Shown here: one piece after another, positions 33,791-42,635 of the stretch
Numbering within the stretch: position 1 is the stretch's first letter
Layout of the letters: every line of letters starts with the position of its first letter
DNA from: SG8-41 sp035574195
GTDB lineage: Bacteria; Pseudomonadota; Gammaproteobacteria; Burkholderiales; SG8-41
Length of the DNA stretch: 49,453 nt
Assembly (NCBI GenBank): GCA_035574195.1
Contig: DATLZE010000007.1
Span: 1-49,453 of the forward strand
Direction: 5' to 3'
Notes under the pieces: model-generated
Database searches by the model: none
What the model saw: the letters and a program-made list of their open reading frames with translations, nothing else
Told to the model about the DNA's origin: nothing
Translations under genes and position numbers: made by a program

Positions 33791-35521
33791 ATGACCAACA
33801 CCGCGCTGTACCTGCGGCTGCTCGGTTACGTCAAGCCGTATCGGCGCGCCTTCGCCCTCGGCATCCTCGGCATGGTGGCGGCCGCCGCCACCGAGCCCGC
33901 GCTGCCTGCGCTCTTGAAGCCCCTGCTCGACGGCACATTCGTCGAGCGCGATCCCCAGCTCATGCGCTGGCTGCCGGCGGCGATCGTGGGGCTGTTCATC
34001 GTGCGCGGGCTCGCTCTGTTTCTCGCGAACTACTCGGTGACCTGGGTCGGCAACCGGGTGGTGATGGATTTGAGGGCGCAGATGTTCGCGAGGTTGCTCA
34101 CGCTCCCCGCCGCCTACTACGACGACCGCGCCTCCGGCAGCCTCATCTCGCGGCTGACCTACGACGTGCAGCAGGTGATGGCCGCGGCGACCAGCGTGCT
34201 CACCGTGCTGTTCAAGGACGCGCTCGCGATCGTCGGGCTGCTCGCGTGGATGCTGTGGCTCAACTGGAAGCTGACGCTGCTCGCGCTCGCGATGGCGCCG
34301 TTCATCGTGCTGGTGGTGAGCGCGCTCTCGGTGCGGCTGCGCAACGCGAGCCGCGACGCGCAGCGCGCGATGGGCGAGCTCACCCAGGTGCTGCAGGAGG
34401 CGATCGAGGGCCACCGGGTGGTCAAGCTCTTCGGCGGGCGCGACTACGAGGCGCGTCGCTTCGAGGAACAGGCGAACCGCGTGCGGCGCTTCCTGATGAA
34501 ACAGGCGGCGGCGTTCGCGGCGGGCGCCCCCGTGGTGCAGTTCATCGCCGCGGTCGCGCTCGCCGTGATCGTGTATCTCGCCACCGCGCAGACGGGGGCC
34601 GGCGAAGTCACGGTCGGCGGCTTCGTCTCGTTCGTCACCGCGATGATGATGTTGACCGCCCCCCTCAAGCGCATCACCGACGTCAACGAGCACCTGCAGC
34701 GCGGGCTCGCGGCTGCCGAGAGCGTGTTCGAGCTGCTCGACCAGCAGGCCGAGCCCGACCTCGGCACGGTGGCGATCGGGCGCGCGCGCGGCGAGATCCG
34801 CTTCGAGAACGTGAGCTTCACCTACGCCGGCCGCACCCAGCCCGCGCTCGATGCGATCGACTTCGCGATCGCGCCGGGGGAGACGGTGGCGCTGGTCGGG
34901 CCCTCCGGTGCCGGCAAGTCCACGCTCGCGAATCTGGTGCCGCGCTTCTATCACCCCACCCGCGGGCGGGTGCTGCTCGACGGCCACGACCTCGAGACGC
35001 TCACGCTCGCCAGCCTGCGCGCCAACATCGCGCTCGTCTCCCAGGAGGTGGTGCTGTTCAACGACACGGTGGCGGCGAACATCGCCTACGGCGCGATGAA
35101 CGGTGCCGCGCGCCGGGAGATCGCCGCTGCCGCCGAGGCGGCGCACGCGATGGAATTCATCCGCGAGCTGCCCGAGGGGCTCGATACCCTGGTCGGCGAG
35201 AACGGGGTCAAGCTCTCGGGCGGGCAGCGCCAGCGCCTCGCCATCGCGCGCGCGCTGCTCAAGAACGCCCCGGTGCTGGTGCTCGACGAGGCGACCTCCG
35301 CGCTCGACACCGAGTCCGAGCGCCAGGTGCAGGAAGCGCTGGAGGCGCTGCTGCGCGGCCGCACCACGCTGGTCATCGCGCACCGGCTCTCGACCGTGGA
35401 GCGCGCCGACCGCATCGTGGTGCTCGACCGCGGCCGCATCGTGGAGATCGGCACCCACCGCGAGCTGCTCGCGCGCGGGGGCGTCTACGACAAGCTCTAT
35501 CGCATCCAGTTCGCCGCCTGA
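33791..35521 (+). CDS. msbA: Lipid A export ABC transporter, MsbA-like
   Basis: 576 aa, the usual half-transporter length. Residues 1-310 hold six membrane helices of the exporter type; the ATPase domain has Walker A GPSGAGKS (370-377), LSGGQRQRLAIARALL and VLVLDEATSALD. MsbA flips core-lipid A across the inner membrane. ATG 33791 has no ribosome site; TATCGT at 33777-33782 is 8 bases upstream, so a very short leader is possible. The next gene starts 3 bases after the stop, which ties it to glycan modification genes. Other lipid exporters of the family cannot be excluded. Confidence 0.88.
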   Translation: MTNTALYLRLLGYVKPYRRAFALGILGMVAAAATEPALPALLKPLLDGTFVERDPQLMRWLPAAIVGLFIVRGLALFLANYSVTWVGNRVVMDLRAQMFARLLTLPAAYYDDRASGSLISRLTYDVQQVMAAATSVLTVLFKDALAIVGLLAWMLWLNWKLTLLALAMAPFIVLVVSALSVRLRNASRDAQRAMGELTQVLQEAIEGHRVVKLFGGRDYEARRFEEQANRVRRFLMKQAAAFAAGAPVVQFIAAVALAVIVYLATAQTGAGEVTVGGFVSFVTAMMMLTAPLKRITDVNEHLQRGLAAAESVFELLDQQAEPDLGTVAIGRARGEIRFENVSFTYAGRTQPALDAIDFAIAPGETVALVGPSGAGKSTLANLVPRFYHPTRGRVLLDGHDLETLTLASLRANIALVSQEVVLFNDTVAANIAYGAMNGAARREIAAAAEAAHAMEFIRELPEGLDTLVGENGVKLSGGQRQRLAIARALLKNAPVLVLDEATSALDTESERQVQEALEALLRGRTTLVIAHRLSTVERADRIVVLDRGRIVEIGTHRELLARGGVYDKLYRIQFAA

Positions 35522-35524
35522 GCC

Positions 35525-36463
35525 ATGGCGCACATCTCGGTCGTGACGCCGGTCTACCGGGCCGAAGGCTGCCTCGAGGAGCTCTACCGCAGGCTGGTTG
35601 CGGCGCTCTCGGGCATCACGCAGGACTTCGAGATCGTGATGGTCGAGGACTGCGGGGGCGACCGCTCGTGGGAGATCATCCGGGAGCTCGCGCGGCGCGA
35701 TGCGCGCGTGAAGGGCATCCAGTTCTCGCGCAATTTCGGCCAGCACTACGGCATCACCGCGGGGCTCGACTACTGCGACGGCGACTGGGTGGTGGTGATG
35801 GACTGCGATCTGCAGGACCGCCCCGAGGAGATCCCGCGGCTCTACGCCAAGGCGCAGGAGGGCTACGATGTGGTGCTCGCGCGCCGCGACCGGGGCCAGG
35901 ATCCTGCGGTCAAGCGCCTCGCCTCCACGCTGTTCTACCGGCTGCTCGGCTATCTCGCGGACATCGAGTACGACAATCCCGGCAATTTTCGCATCCTCTC
36001 GCGCAGGGTGGTGGAGAACTTCCGCCGCATGCGCGAGCAGCTGCGCTTCTTCGGCGCGCTGGTGAACTGGATGGGGTTCCCCACCGCCGAGATCGAAGTG
36101 CGGCAGGCCGAGCGGCACGAAGGGCGCTCGACCTACACCCTGGCGAAGCTGTGGCGGCTCGCGGCCGACACCATCATCGCCTATTCCGACAAGCCGCTGC
36201 GGCTCTCCATTCGCCTGGGGTTCGCGATCGCCGTGCTCGCACTGTTCGGCGCGCTCTACATCCTTGCGCGCGCCGTGCTCTACGGCTCGCCGGTCAGCGG
36301 CTGGGCGAGCCTGATCGTCTCGGTCTATTTCATCGGCGGCATCATCATCGCCATCCTCGGGATGCTCGGCATCTATCTCGGCAAGACCTACGACGAGGCG
36401 AAGAAGCGCCCGCTCTACATCGTGATGCGCACCACCTTCGAGCGCGATGCGCAGCCTCATTGA
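35525..36463 (+). CDS. GT2 glycosyltransferase, ArnC/DPM1-like (polyprenyl-phosphate sugar transferase)
   Basis: 312 aa. The N-terminal GT-A domain has SVVTPVYRAEGCL, EIVMVEDCGGD and the acid motif Asp93-Cys-Asp95 (MDCDLQD). Two C-terminal membrane helices (about 224-250 and 263-288) match ArnC, GtrB and DPM1-like enzymes, which load a sugar from a nucleotide donor onto undecaprenyl or dolichyl phosphate at the inner face. It starts 3 bases after msbA and overlaps the acetyltransferase gene by 17 bp. Confidence 0.9.
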   Translation: MAHISVVTPVYRAEGCLEELYRRLVAALSGITQDFEIVMVEDCGGDRSWEIIRELARRDARVKGIQFSRNFGQHYGITAGLDYCDGDWVVVMDCDLQDRPEEIPRLYAKAQEGYDVVLARRDRGQDPAVKRLASTLFYRLLGYLADIEYDNPGNFRILSRRVVENFRRMREQLRFFGALVNWMGFPTAEIEVRQAERHEGRSTYTLAKLWRLAADTIIAYSDKPLRLSIRLGFAIAVLALFGALYILARAVLYGSPVSGWASLIVSVYFIGGIIIAILGMLGIYLGKTYDEAKKRPLYIVMRTTFERDAQPH

Positions 36464-37115
36464 ACCGACGCCCTGGGACGCCGCGGCCCTCGGCCTCGAC
36501 ACCTACGAGCTGAAGGAGGCGACGCCCCGCGCGATCGCGCAGATGCGCGAGGCGCCCGGCCATTACACGGTGCGGGTGGCTCCGTCCGCCGACCGGCGCC
36601 TGCTCCTCGAGAGCGGCTTCTATTACTGCGACACGCTGATCGAGCCCTGGTGCCGCAAGGACCGGCTCCTCGCCCGGCGCCATGCCGACGCTACGCTCGC
36701 CCGCGAGGTCGCGCTCGAGAAGGTGCTCGCGATCTGCCACGGCGCATTCCGGCACGGGCGCTTTCATCGCGATTTGCACGTCGCGCGCGAGGCCGCCGAC
36801 CGCCGCTACGACCGCTGGCTCGCGGAGTTGCACGCTGCAGGCCGGGTTCGGGGGCTGCTTTATCGGGACACGCTCGCGGGCTTCATCGCGGTGCAGGATG
36901 CGAGGCTCGTGCTGCACGCCGTCGCCGCGCCGTTCCGCGGGCGCGGGCTGGCAGGCTATTGGTGGAGCGCGCTGTGCGAGGAACTGTTCGCAGCCGGCCA
37001 CAGCGAGGTGACGAGCTCGATCTCGGCCGCCAACCTGGCCGCGCTCAACCTCTATGCCTCGCTCGGCTTCCGCTTCCGCAACCCGCTCGACATCTACCAC
37101 TGCGTGATCGCATGA
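36447..37115 (+). CDS. GNAT acetyltransferase, WecD-like
   Basis: 222 aa. The C-terminal half has the acetyl-CoA site: LHAVAAPFRGRGLAGYWWSALCEELFAAG followed by TSSISAANLAALNLYASLGFRFRNPLDIYHCV, the N-x-x-A-x-x-L-Y pattern of GNATs. The N-terminal half (PWDAAALGLDTYEL) resembles the cap of WecD, which acetylates dTDP-4-amino-4,6-dideoxygalactose. A WecE homologue lies two genes downstream, supporting this substrate. The acyl group may differ from acetyl. Its start lies within the 3' end of the GT2 gene. Confidence 0.8.
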   Translation: MRSLIEPTPWDAAALGLDTYELKEATPRAIAQMREAPGHYTVRVAPSADRRLLLESGFYYCDTLIEPWCRKDRLLARRHADATLAREVALEKVLAICHGAFRHGRFHRDLHVAREAADRRYDRWLAELHAAGRVRGLLYRDTLAGFIAVQDARLVLHAVAAPFRGRGLAGYWWSALCEELFAAGHSEVTSSISAANLAALNLYASLGFRFRNPLDIYHCVIA

Positions 37116-37182
37116 ACCGTTTCTGCGCTGCGGCTGCGCCCGGGCCCGCCGGGCACCGCTGGATCGCCATCGGGGGCCGGGG

Positions 37183-38070
37183 TTGAGGCGATGCCTGCAG
37201 TGCGGCGCGAGCTTCGGGGGCGATGCCTGGCGCTGCCCGCGCTGCGGCCACGAGCCCCGGCTTGTCGCGGGCTTTCCCGCATTCGCGCCGGAGCTGGCCG
37301 CGGGCGCGAGCGGCTACGATCCAGGCCACTTCGTGCAGCTCGCCGAGCTGGAAGCGCGCCATTTCTGGTTCCGTGCGCGAAACCGTCTCATCGCGTGGGC
37401 GCTCGCGCGATACTTTCCGCGCGCGCGCACCTTTCTCGAGGCGGGCTGCGGCACCGGCTTCGTCCTCTGCGGGCTCGCCGCCGCCTTCCCCCGGCTCGCG
37501 CTCACCGGCGGCGAGGCCGCGGTGCAGGGGCTCGAGATCGCGGCGCGGCGCGCGCCGGGCGCGCGGCTCATCCAGATGGACGCGGGCCGCATCCCCTTTC
37601 GCGAGGAATTCGACGCGGCGGGCGCGTTCGACGTGATCGAGCACGTCGAGGACGACCGCGCCGTGCTCGGCGCGCTGCGCGAGGCGCTCGTTCCGGGAGG
37701 CGGCTTGCTCGTCACCGTGCCGCAGCACCCCTTCCTGTGGAGCGAGTACGACGCGCGCGCGGGGCACGTGCGGCGCTACCGCCGGCGCGAGCTGCGCGCG
37801 AGGCTTCTCGAATCCGGCTTCGAAATCGTTACAATGACCTCTTTCGTGACACTGCTGCTGCCGTTGATGTACGCCTCGCGCCTCGCGCAACGCCTCCCGC
37901 GCGCCGGCTACGATCCCCTCGCCGAGCTGAGGATCGCGCCGTGGCTCGGCGCGGTGCTGGAGCGAGCGCTCGCGATCGAGCGCCTGCTGATCCGGGCCGG
38001 GATCTCGCTGCCCGCTGGAGGGTCCCTGCTCGCGGTGGCGCGCCGCCCTCGCAACCGTGACGAGCGATGA
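37183..38070 (+). CDS. Zinc-ribbon plus class I SAM methyltransferase
   Basis: 295 aa from a TTG at 37183 (GGGG just upstream). Four cysteines in two pairs (Cys4/Cys7 and Cys18/Cys21) form an N-terminal zinc ribbon. The methyltransferase domain carries FLEAGCGTGFVL (motif I) and DVIEHVEDDRAVL, VPGGGLLVTVP. A C-terminal hydrophobic patch (FVTLLLPLMYASRLA) may touch the membrane. Proteins with this architecture are found in surface-glycan clusters, but the acceptor is unknown. Sits between wecD-like and wecE genes. Confidence 0.82.
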   Translation: MRRCLQCGASFGGDAWRCPRCGHEPRLVAGFPAFAPELAAGASGYDPGHFVQLAELEARHFWFRARNRLIAWALARYFPRARTFLEAGCGTGFVLCGLAAAFPRLALTGGEAAVQGLEIAARRAPGARLIQMDAGRIPFREEFDAAGAFDVIEHVEDDRAVLGALREALVPGGGLLVTVPQHPFLWSEYDARAGHVRRYRRRELRARLLESGFEIVTMTSFVTLLLPLMYASRLAQRLPRAGYDPLAELRIAPWLGAVLERALAIERLLIRAGISLPAGGSLLAVARRPRNRDER

Positions 38071-38181
38071 GCCGGAGCGCCGCCTCCTGCCGCCGTGCGG
38101 GCGCACCGCTCTTCGGCCATCGATCGGCGAGCCCGGTTCTCGGGCGAATGCTCCTCGCCCATCGCCGATGAGGGATTTTCG

Positions 38182-39318
38182 ATGAAGATCCCGTTCAACA
38201 AGCCGTTCACCATCGGCGCCGAGCTCGAGAACATCGCCGCAGCGGTGCGCGATGGGCATCTTTCGGGGGACGGGAGGTTCACGCGCCAGTGCCACGAGTG
38301 GCTCGAGCGCAACCTCGGCGCCAAGCGCGCGCTGCTCACGCATTCCTGCACGGCGGCGCTCGAGATCGCGGCGATCCTGTGCGATCTCGAGCCGGGCGAC
38401 GAGGTGATCATGCCCTCTTTTACCTTCGTCTCGACCGCCAACGCCTTCGTGCTGCGCGGCGCGAGGCCCGTCTTCGTGGACATCCGCCCCGACACGCTGA
38501 ACCTCGACGAGCGGCTGATCGAAGGCGCGATCACGCGGCGCACCCGCGCCATCGTCCCGGTGCACTACGCGGGGGTGGCCTGCGAGATGGACGCGATCAT
38601 GGCGCTCGCCGCCGAGCGCGGGCTCACCGTGGTGGAGGACGCGGCCCAGGGCATCCTCGCCGAGTACAAGGGCCGCAGGCTCGGCGCGATCGGGCATCTC
38701 GGCTGCCTGTCGTTTCACGAGACCAAGAACGTGATCAGCGGGGAAGGAGGCGCGCTGCTCGTCAACGACGAGCGCTTCATCGCGCGCGCCGAGATCGTGC
38801 GCGAGAAGGGAACCAACCGCGCGCAGTTCTTCCGCGGCGAGGTGGACAAGTACACCTGGGTGGACATCGGCTCCTCCTACTTGCCGAGCGAGCTGGTGGG
38901 GGCGTTCCTCTGGGCGCAGCTCGAGCGCGCCGAGAAGATCAACGCGCGCCGCGCCGCGCTGTGCGCTGCCTACCGCAGGGGGCTGGAGCCGATCGCGCGG
39001 CGCGGCCGGCTCGCGCTGCCGCAGCCCGAGCCCGTCGGCGTCACGGGCAACGGCCATCTGTTCTACGTCCTGCTCCAGGACGCGGCGACCCGCGCGGCGC
39101 TGATCGCGCACCTCAAGGCGCGCGGCATCCACGCGGTGTTCCACTACGTGCCGCTGCACGCCTCGCCCGCGGGACTGCGCTACGGGCGCGTTGCCGGCCC
39201 GATGACCGTGACCGAAAACGTCGCCGCGCGGCTGCTGCGGCTGCCGCTCTACTACGAGCTCGGCGAATCCGATGTGGCGCGGGTCGTCGCCGCGATCGCC
39301 GAGTTCTTCGGCGGCTAG
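38182..39318 (+). CDS. wecE: dTDP-4-amino-4,6-dideoxygalactose transaminase, WecE/RffA
   Basis: 378 aa from ATG 38182 (AGGG upstream). Runs colinear with enterobacterial WecE: IPFNKPFTIGAELE, LSGDGRFTRQC, SCTAALEIAAIL, PSFTFVSTANAFVLRGA, VPVHYAGVACEMD, the PLP lysine Lys182 in FHETKN, REKGTNRAQFFRG.VDKYTW and VFHYVPLH. It moves an amino group from glutamate to dTDP-4-keto-6-deoxyglucose, giving dTDP-Fuc4N. The dTDP-glucose synthesis genes (rmlA/B) are not in the window. Its partner here is likely the WecD-like protein. Confidence 0.93.
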   Translation: MKIPFNKPFTIGAELENIAAAVRDGHLSGDGRFTRQCHEWLERNLGAKRALLTHSCTAALEIAAILCDLEPGDEVIMPSFTFVSTANAFVLRGARPVFVDIRPDTLNLDERLIEGAITRRTRAIVPVHYAGVACEMDAIMALAAERGLTVVEDAAQGILAEYKGRRLGAIGHLGCLSFHETKNVISGEGGALLVNDERFIARAEIVREKGTNRAQFFRGEVDKYTWVDIGSSYLPSELVGAFLWAQLERAEKINARRAALCAAYRRGLEPIARRGRLALPQPEPVGVTGNGHLFYVLLQDAATRAALIAHLKARGIHAVFHYVPLHASPAGLRYGRVAGPMTVTENVAARLLRLPLYYELGESDVARVVAAIAEFFGG

Positions 39319-39322
39319 CGAC

Positions 39323-39973
39323 ATGCGGGGCGCGCGCGCAAGCCATAGCCAGGGCGGATTCTACGGGCTGCTCGGGCGGGCCTGGGCGTACGACGCGCTG
39401 CAGAACCTGCTGTTGCGCCGGGGGGCGCGCGAGCGCTACGTGAAGGAGTTCGTCCGGCCGTTTCCCGGGTGCCGCATCCTCGATATCGGCTGCGGCACCG
39501 GGAGCATGCTCGCGCACCTTCCGGATACGATCGGGCAGTACGTCGGCTTCGACTTGAATCCCCGCTACATCGAGACGGCGCGCCGGCGCTGGGGCGCGCG
39601 CGGGACGTTCCGCTGCGAGCGGCTGGAGGCAGCGACGCTCGCGCAGCGCGACGCCTACGACATCGCGCTCGCCAACGGCATCCTGCACCATCTGGACGAT
39701 GACGGGGCGCGCCGCCTCTTCGAGCTCGCGCACCGTGCGCTCGGGCCGGGCGGCTGGCTCGTGACCTACGACAACGTGTACGTCGAGCGCCAGCACTGGT
39801 TCGCGCGCTGGCTGATCGGGCGCGACCGCGGGAAGGCGGTGCGCACCCGGGAAGGCTACGAGGCGCTCGCGCGCGCCCGCTTCCCGCGCATCGAGAGCGC
39901 GATCCTGCACGACACGCTGCGGGTGCCGTACACGATCCTGGTCATGCGCTGCATCAAATCCGGTGAACAGTGA
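39323..39973 (+). CDS. Class I SAM-dependent methyltransferase
   Basis: 216 aa from ATG 39323, four bases after the wecE stop; an upstream in-frame start at 39272 within wecE is less likely. Motif I LDIGCGTGSML, then YVGFDLNPRYIETA, DIALANGILHHLDDD and LGPGGWLVTYDN. Target unknown; sugar or lipid-linked intermediates are the contextual guess. It overlaps the GTG start of the GT39 gene. Confidence 0.87.
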   Translation: MRGARASHSQGGFYGLLGRAWAYDALQNLLLRRGARERYVKEFVRPFPGCRILDIGCGTGSMLAHLPDTIGQYVGFDLNPRYIETARRRWGARGTFRCERLEAATLAQRDAYDIALANGILHHLDDDGARRLFELAHRALGPGGWLVTYDNVYVERQHWFARWLIGRDRGKAVRTREGYEALARARFPRIESAILHDTLRVPYTILVMRCIKSGEQ

Positions 39974-41432
39974 ACAGATGGCGGAATCTGTAAAGAGCGA
40001 AATAGCGGCTGCCGGGATCTCTGCCCGAGCGCTTTGGTTGTGGTACTGGGCCGCCGCCGCAGCGTTCCTCCCCGCGCTCGGTTTCTATTATGTGGGCGAG
40101 GAGGCGATCCATCCCAAGGCGGCACTGGAGATGTGGTACCGCGGCGAGTGGGTGCGGCAGATCTTGGTCGGCGTCAACCACCAGCACACTCCGCTGTTCA
40201 ACTGGCTGATCATCGCGATCTGCCAGTGGATCGGCTGGGAATGGATGTTGCAGGCCGCGCGCGCGGTAACTGTCGGGGCCACAGTCGCCACCGGCCTCGT
40301 GCTCGCATGGCTCGCGCGGCGCGTGTTCGGCGAGCCGCGGTTCGCCGCTTTCGCGGCGCTTGCCTACATGGCGCTCGCCGATCTCGCGCTCTACCGCGGC
40401 TGGCTCGCCTATGTGGATCCCCTGTTCGGCTTCTTCGTGTTTTCGTCCCTCGCCGGTCTGTGGGTCGCGTGCCGGGAGCAGCGCTTGGGGATGCTCGCGC
40501 TGGCGGTCGCCTCGCTCACGGCCGCGTTCCTCGCCAAGGCGTTCACCGCCTACGTGTTCTACGGCGCCGCCGGCTTCGTGCTGCTGTTCGACCGCGGGCA
40601 GCGCCGCTTTCTGCTCGGGCCCGCCTCGATTGCGGTGCACGCGGCGGGCGCGGCCGCCCTCTGGCTGTGGCTCGGGGCGGTTCCCGGGCTGGAGGGCCAG
40701 GGCCCGCGCATGCTGCGGGAGATCTTCGACAAGCTCGGCTTCGCGGGCGCCGCCGACTACCTGGTGAAGCTCGCCGCCTACCCCCTGGAGACGGCGCTCA
40801 AGCTCTCGCCCCCGGCGCTGCTCGCCCTCTATTACGCGCGCCGCCGGCCGTGGCGGGAGGATCCGCAGCGCGCGGCGTTCGCCACCGCGGCGGCGATCGC
40901 GGCGCTCAATTTCCTGCCCTACTGGCTCGCCCCGCAGAGCCACACGCGCTATCTGGTGCCGCTCTATCCCCTCGCCGCGCTGGTGTTCGCGCGCGTGCTG
41001 TGGCGCGCGGGCGAGGCGGCGCAGGCGGCGAGCGTGCGCTGGCTCGGCGCGCTGCTCGCCTTGAAGCTCGCCTTCGTGCTCGCGCTCTTCCCCTACTACC
41101 AGAAGAGCTATCGCGGGGAGAATTACGCGCAGGCGGCCCGCGCGATCCTCGAGCGCACCCGGGGCCATGCGCTCTACACCACCAACGTCAGCGCGAGCGG
41201 GCTCGCCGTGGCGGCCCACCTCGATCTGCTGCGGCTGCCCGAGCCCCCCCTCGCCTGGCCGCCGGCGCATTGGGAATCGGGCTTCGTCATCGCGTATGCG
41301 CCCGATTCCGCGCTCGGGCGCCTCGTCGAGCGCTACCGGCTGGGTGGCAATGACCTCTATCTGCTGTGCCGCGGGAGCGCGTGCGGCGCGCTGCCGCGGC
41401 AAGACCCGAAGGAGACCGCCGCAGGCGGCTGA
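39963..41432 (+). CDS. GT39/ArnT-like membrane glycosyltransferase
   Basis: 489 aa with about 11 membrane segments. The first periplasmic loop has GEEAIHPKAALEMWYRGEWVRQILVGVNHQHTPLFNWL, matching the acidic motif and following helix of GT-C enzymes such as ArnT and protein O-mannosyltransferases; the leading Asp of the usual DE is Glu here. Such enzymes use undecaprenyl-phosphate sugars and act on the periplasmic side, on lipid A, core or protein. Start is GTG 39963, inside a short GTGAACA tandem repeat, or ATG 39978. Confidence 0.87.
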   Translation: MNSEQMAESVKSEIAAAGISARALWLWYWAAAAAFLPALGFYYVGEEAIHPKAALEMWYRGEWVRQILVGVNHQHTPLFNWLIIAICQWIGWEWMLQAARAVTVGATVATGLVLAWLARRVFGEPRFAAFAALAYMALADLALYRGWLAYVDPLFGFFVFSSLAGLWVACREQRLGMLALAVASLTAAFLAKAFTAYVFYGAAGFVLLFDRGQRRFLLGPASIAVHAAGAAALWLWLGAVPGLEGQGPRMLREIFDKLGFAGAADYLVKLAAYPLETALKLSPPALLALYYARRRPWREDPQRAAFATAAAIAALNFLPYWLAPQSHTRYLVPLYPLAALVFARVLWRAGEAAQAASVRWLGALLALKLAFVLALFPYYQKSYRGENYAQAARAILERTRGHALYTTNVSASGLAVAAHLDLLRLPEPPLAWPPAHWESGFVIAYAPDSALGRLVERYRLGGNDLYLLCRGSACGALPRQDPKETAAGG

Positions 41433-41440
41433 ACTCCGGC

Positions 41441-42502
41441 TCAGGGGAGCGAGGCGCGGAACTCCTCGAGCGACTGCAGCGCCACGCCGTCCTTGCGGTA
41501 GGCGCTGCTCTTGTGGTAGATGCTCGCGTAAAAATCGCAGCTGCGGCACACGGGACGGAACTCGCCTCGCTGCTGCTCCTCGATCAGCGCCATGTAGGCG
41601 GGGTTGCGCGAGGAGACGATCTCGCGCAGCGGCTTCTCGTGGAGATTGCCCAGCGCGAGCGTCGCATCCGCGTCGCGGCAGGCGCAGCCGTTCACCACGC
41701 CGCTCGCCATGATCTGGATCGTGGTGAAGAGCCGCACGCACGCCCCATTCTTGTAGATCGCGTCCGGGCCGAGCACCTTCATCGGCAGGCCCTTGACGTC
41801 CTCCTGGGTGACGTAACCTCCCCAGTTGTTGTAGAGGCCCTTCTGCACCTTGACCGGCGCCCCCGCCCGCCGGAAGCGCTCCACCACCTCGATGAGCACG
41901 CTCGAGCGCCCGCGCAGCGAGCGCGCCCCGGTATGGAAGGCGAAGGCAAGCGGCAGCGGCCGCTGTTTCGTCAGCGCGAGCAGGTACTCGAGGTTGGAGA
42001 CGAGCCTCCAGTAGAGCTTCTCCGGACACTGGGTGATCGAGACGAAGGTGCGCGGGTCGTGCCCGTAGAGGCTGATGTTCAGGCCGTCGAGCTTCGCGAG
42101 CCGCGCGAGCCGCGCGATGTCCCGGTGCCGCGGGATGGTGAAATTGGTGTAGAACGAGTAGCCCGCCACGCGCGGATGCCGGTCGAGGTGCTCGAGCTTC
42201 GCGATGAACGAGCGGTCCATGAAGACGTCTCCGGTGCAGGGCGTGAGCTCGAATCGCTGGTAGCCGAGCTCCACGGCCTGGGCGATGCAGTCGCGGAAGA
42301 ACGCCTCGTCCATGACGACCTTGGGGCTCGCCTTCTTCGGGTAGGCGCAGAAGCGGCACTTCAGGTTGCAGATGCTCGAGGTCTCGATGCTCAGGCAGTC
42401 GCGCCTGGCGGGAATGAACTCGCGGCCGCGCGCGCGATTGAGGTTGATCGCGACGGCGTTGCGCAGGTTGCGCAGCGACTTCGACAGGAGATGGAGGTTC
42501 AT
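41441..42502 (-). CDS. Radical SAM/SPASM domain protein
   Basis: 353 aa from ATG 42502. The radical SAM cluster ligands are Cys45, Cys49 and Cys52 (CNLKCRFC). A C-terminal SPASM-type set of cysteines is present (CVRLF, GCACRD, CRSCDFY) for an auxiliary Fe-S cluster. Such proteins modify peptides, sugars or other small molecules; no precursor peptide is visible nearby. It converges with the GT39 gene, only 8 bases apart, and is divergent from the epimerase. Confidence 0.88.
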   Translation of the reverse strand: MNLHLLSKSLRNLRNAVAINLNRARGREFIPARRDCLSIETSSICNLKCRFCAYPKKASPKVVMDEAFFRDCIAQAVELGYQRFELTPCTGDVFMDRSFIAKLEHLDRHPRVAGYSFYTNFTIPRHRDIARLARLAKLDGLNISLYGHDPRTFVSITQCPEKLYWRLVSNLEYLLALTKQRPLPLAFAFHTGARSLRGRSSVLIEVVERFRRAGAPVKVQKGLYNNWGGYVTQEDVKGLPMKVLGPDAIYKNGACVRLFTTIQIMASGVVNGCACRDADATLALGNLHEKPLREIVSSRNPAYMALIEEQQRGEFRPVCRSCDFYASIYHKSSAYRKDGVALQSLEEFRASLP

Positions 42503-42523
42503 CCGCGGGCGGGCTCCCCGGCA

Positions 42524-42588
42524 AGTATAGGCCACGGGCGAGCTCCGGTGCAAAGCGGCGCGCGGCGGCTGCGGCGTTCGAGTATGAT
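42524..42588. promoter_or_regulatory. Divergent -10 boxes for the radical SAM and epimerase genes
   Basis: Minus strand TATACT (42524-42529), with TTGCAC at 19 bp (42549-42554), faces the radical SAM gene. Plus strand TATGAT (42583-42588) faces the epimerase gene and has no visible -35. Confidence 0.4.
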
Positions 42589-42635
42589 GGCGGGCGGTTC
42601 GGGACGCCGTCGGGAACTGCGGAGGCGATTCGCGC

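Noticed and set aside
31490..36502. A 1670-codon open frame on the minus strand opposite btuB, msbA and the GT2 gene
   Set aside because: Arginine/histidine/glutamate-rich translation without any domain; it mirrors well-recognised plus-strand genes, an effect of high GC.
33169..36513. A 1114-codon plus-strand frame overlapping btuB, msbA and the GT2 gene out of frame
   Set aside because: Out-of-frame reading of three recognised proteins.
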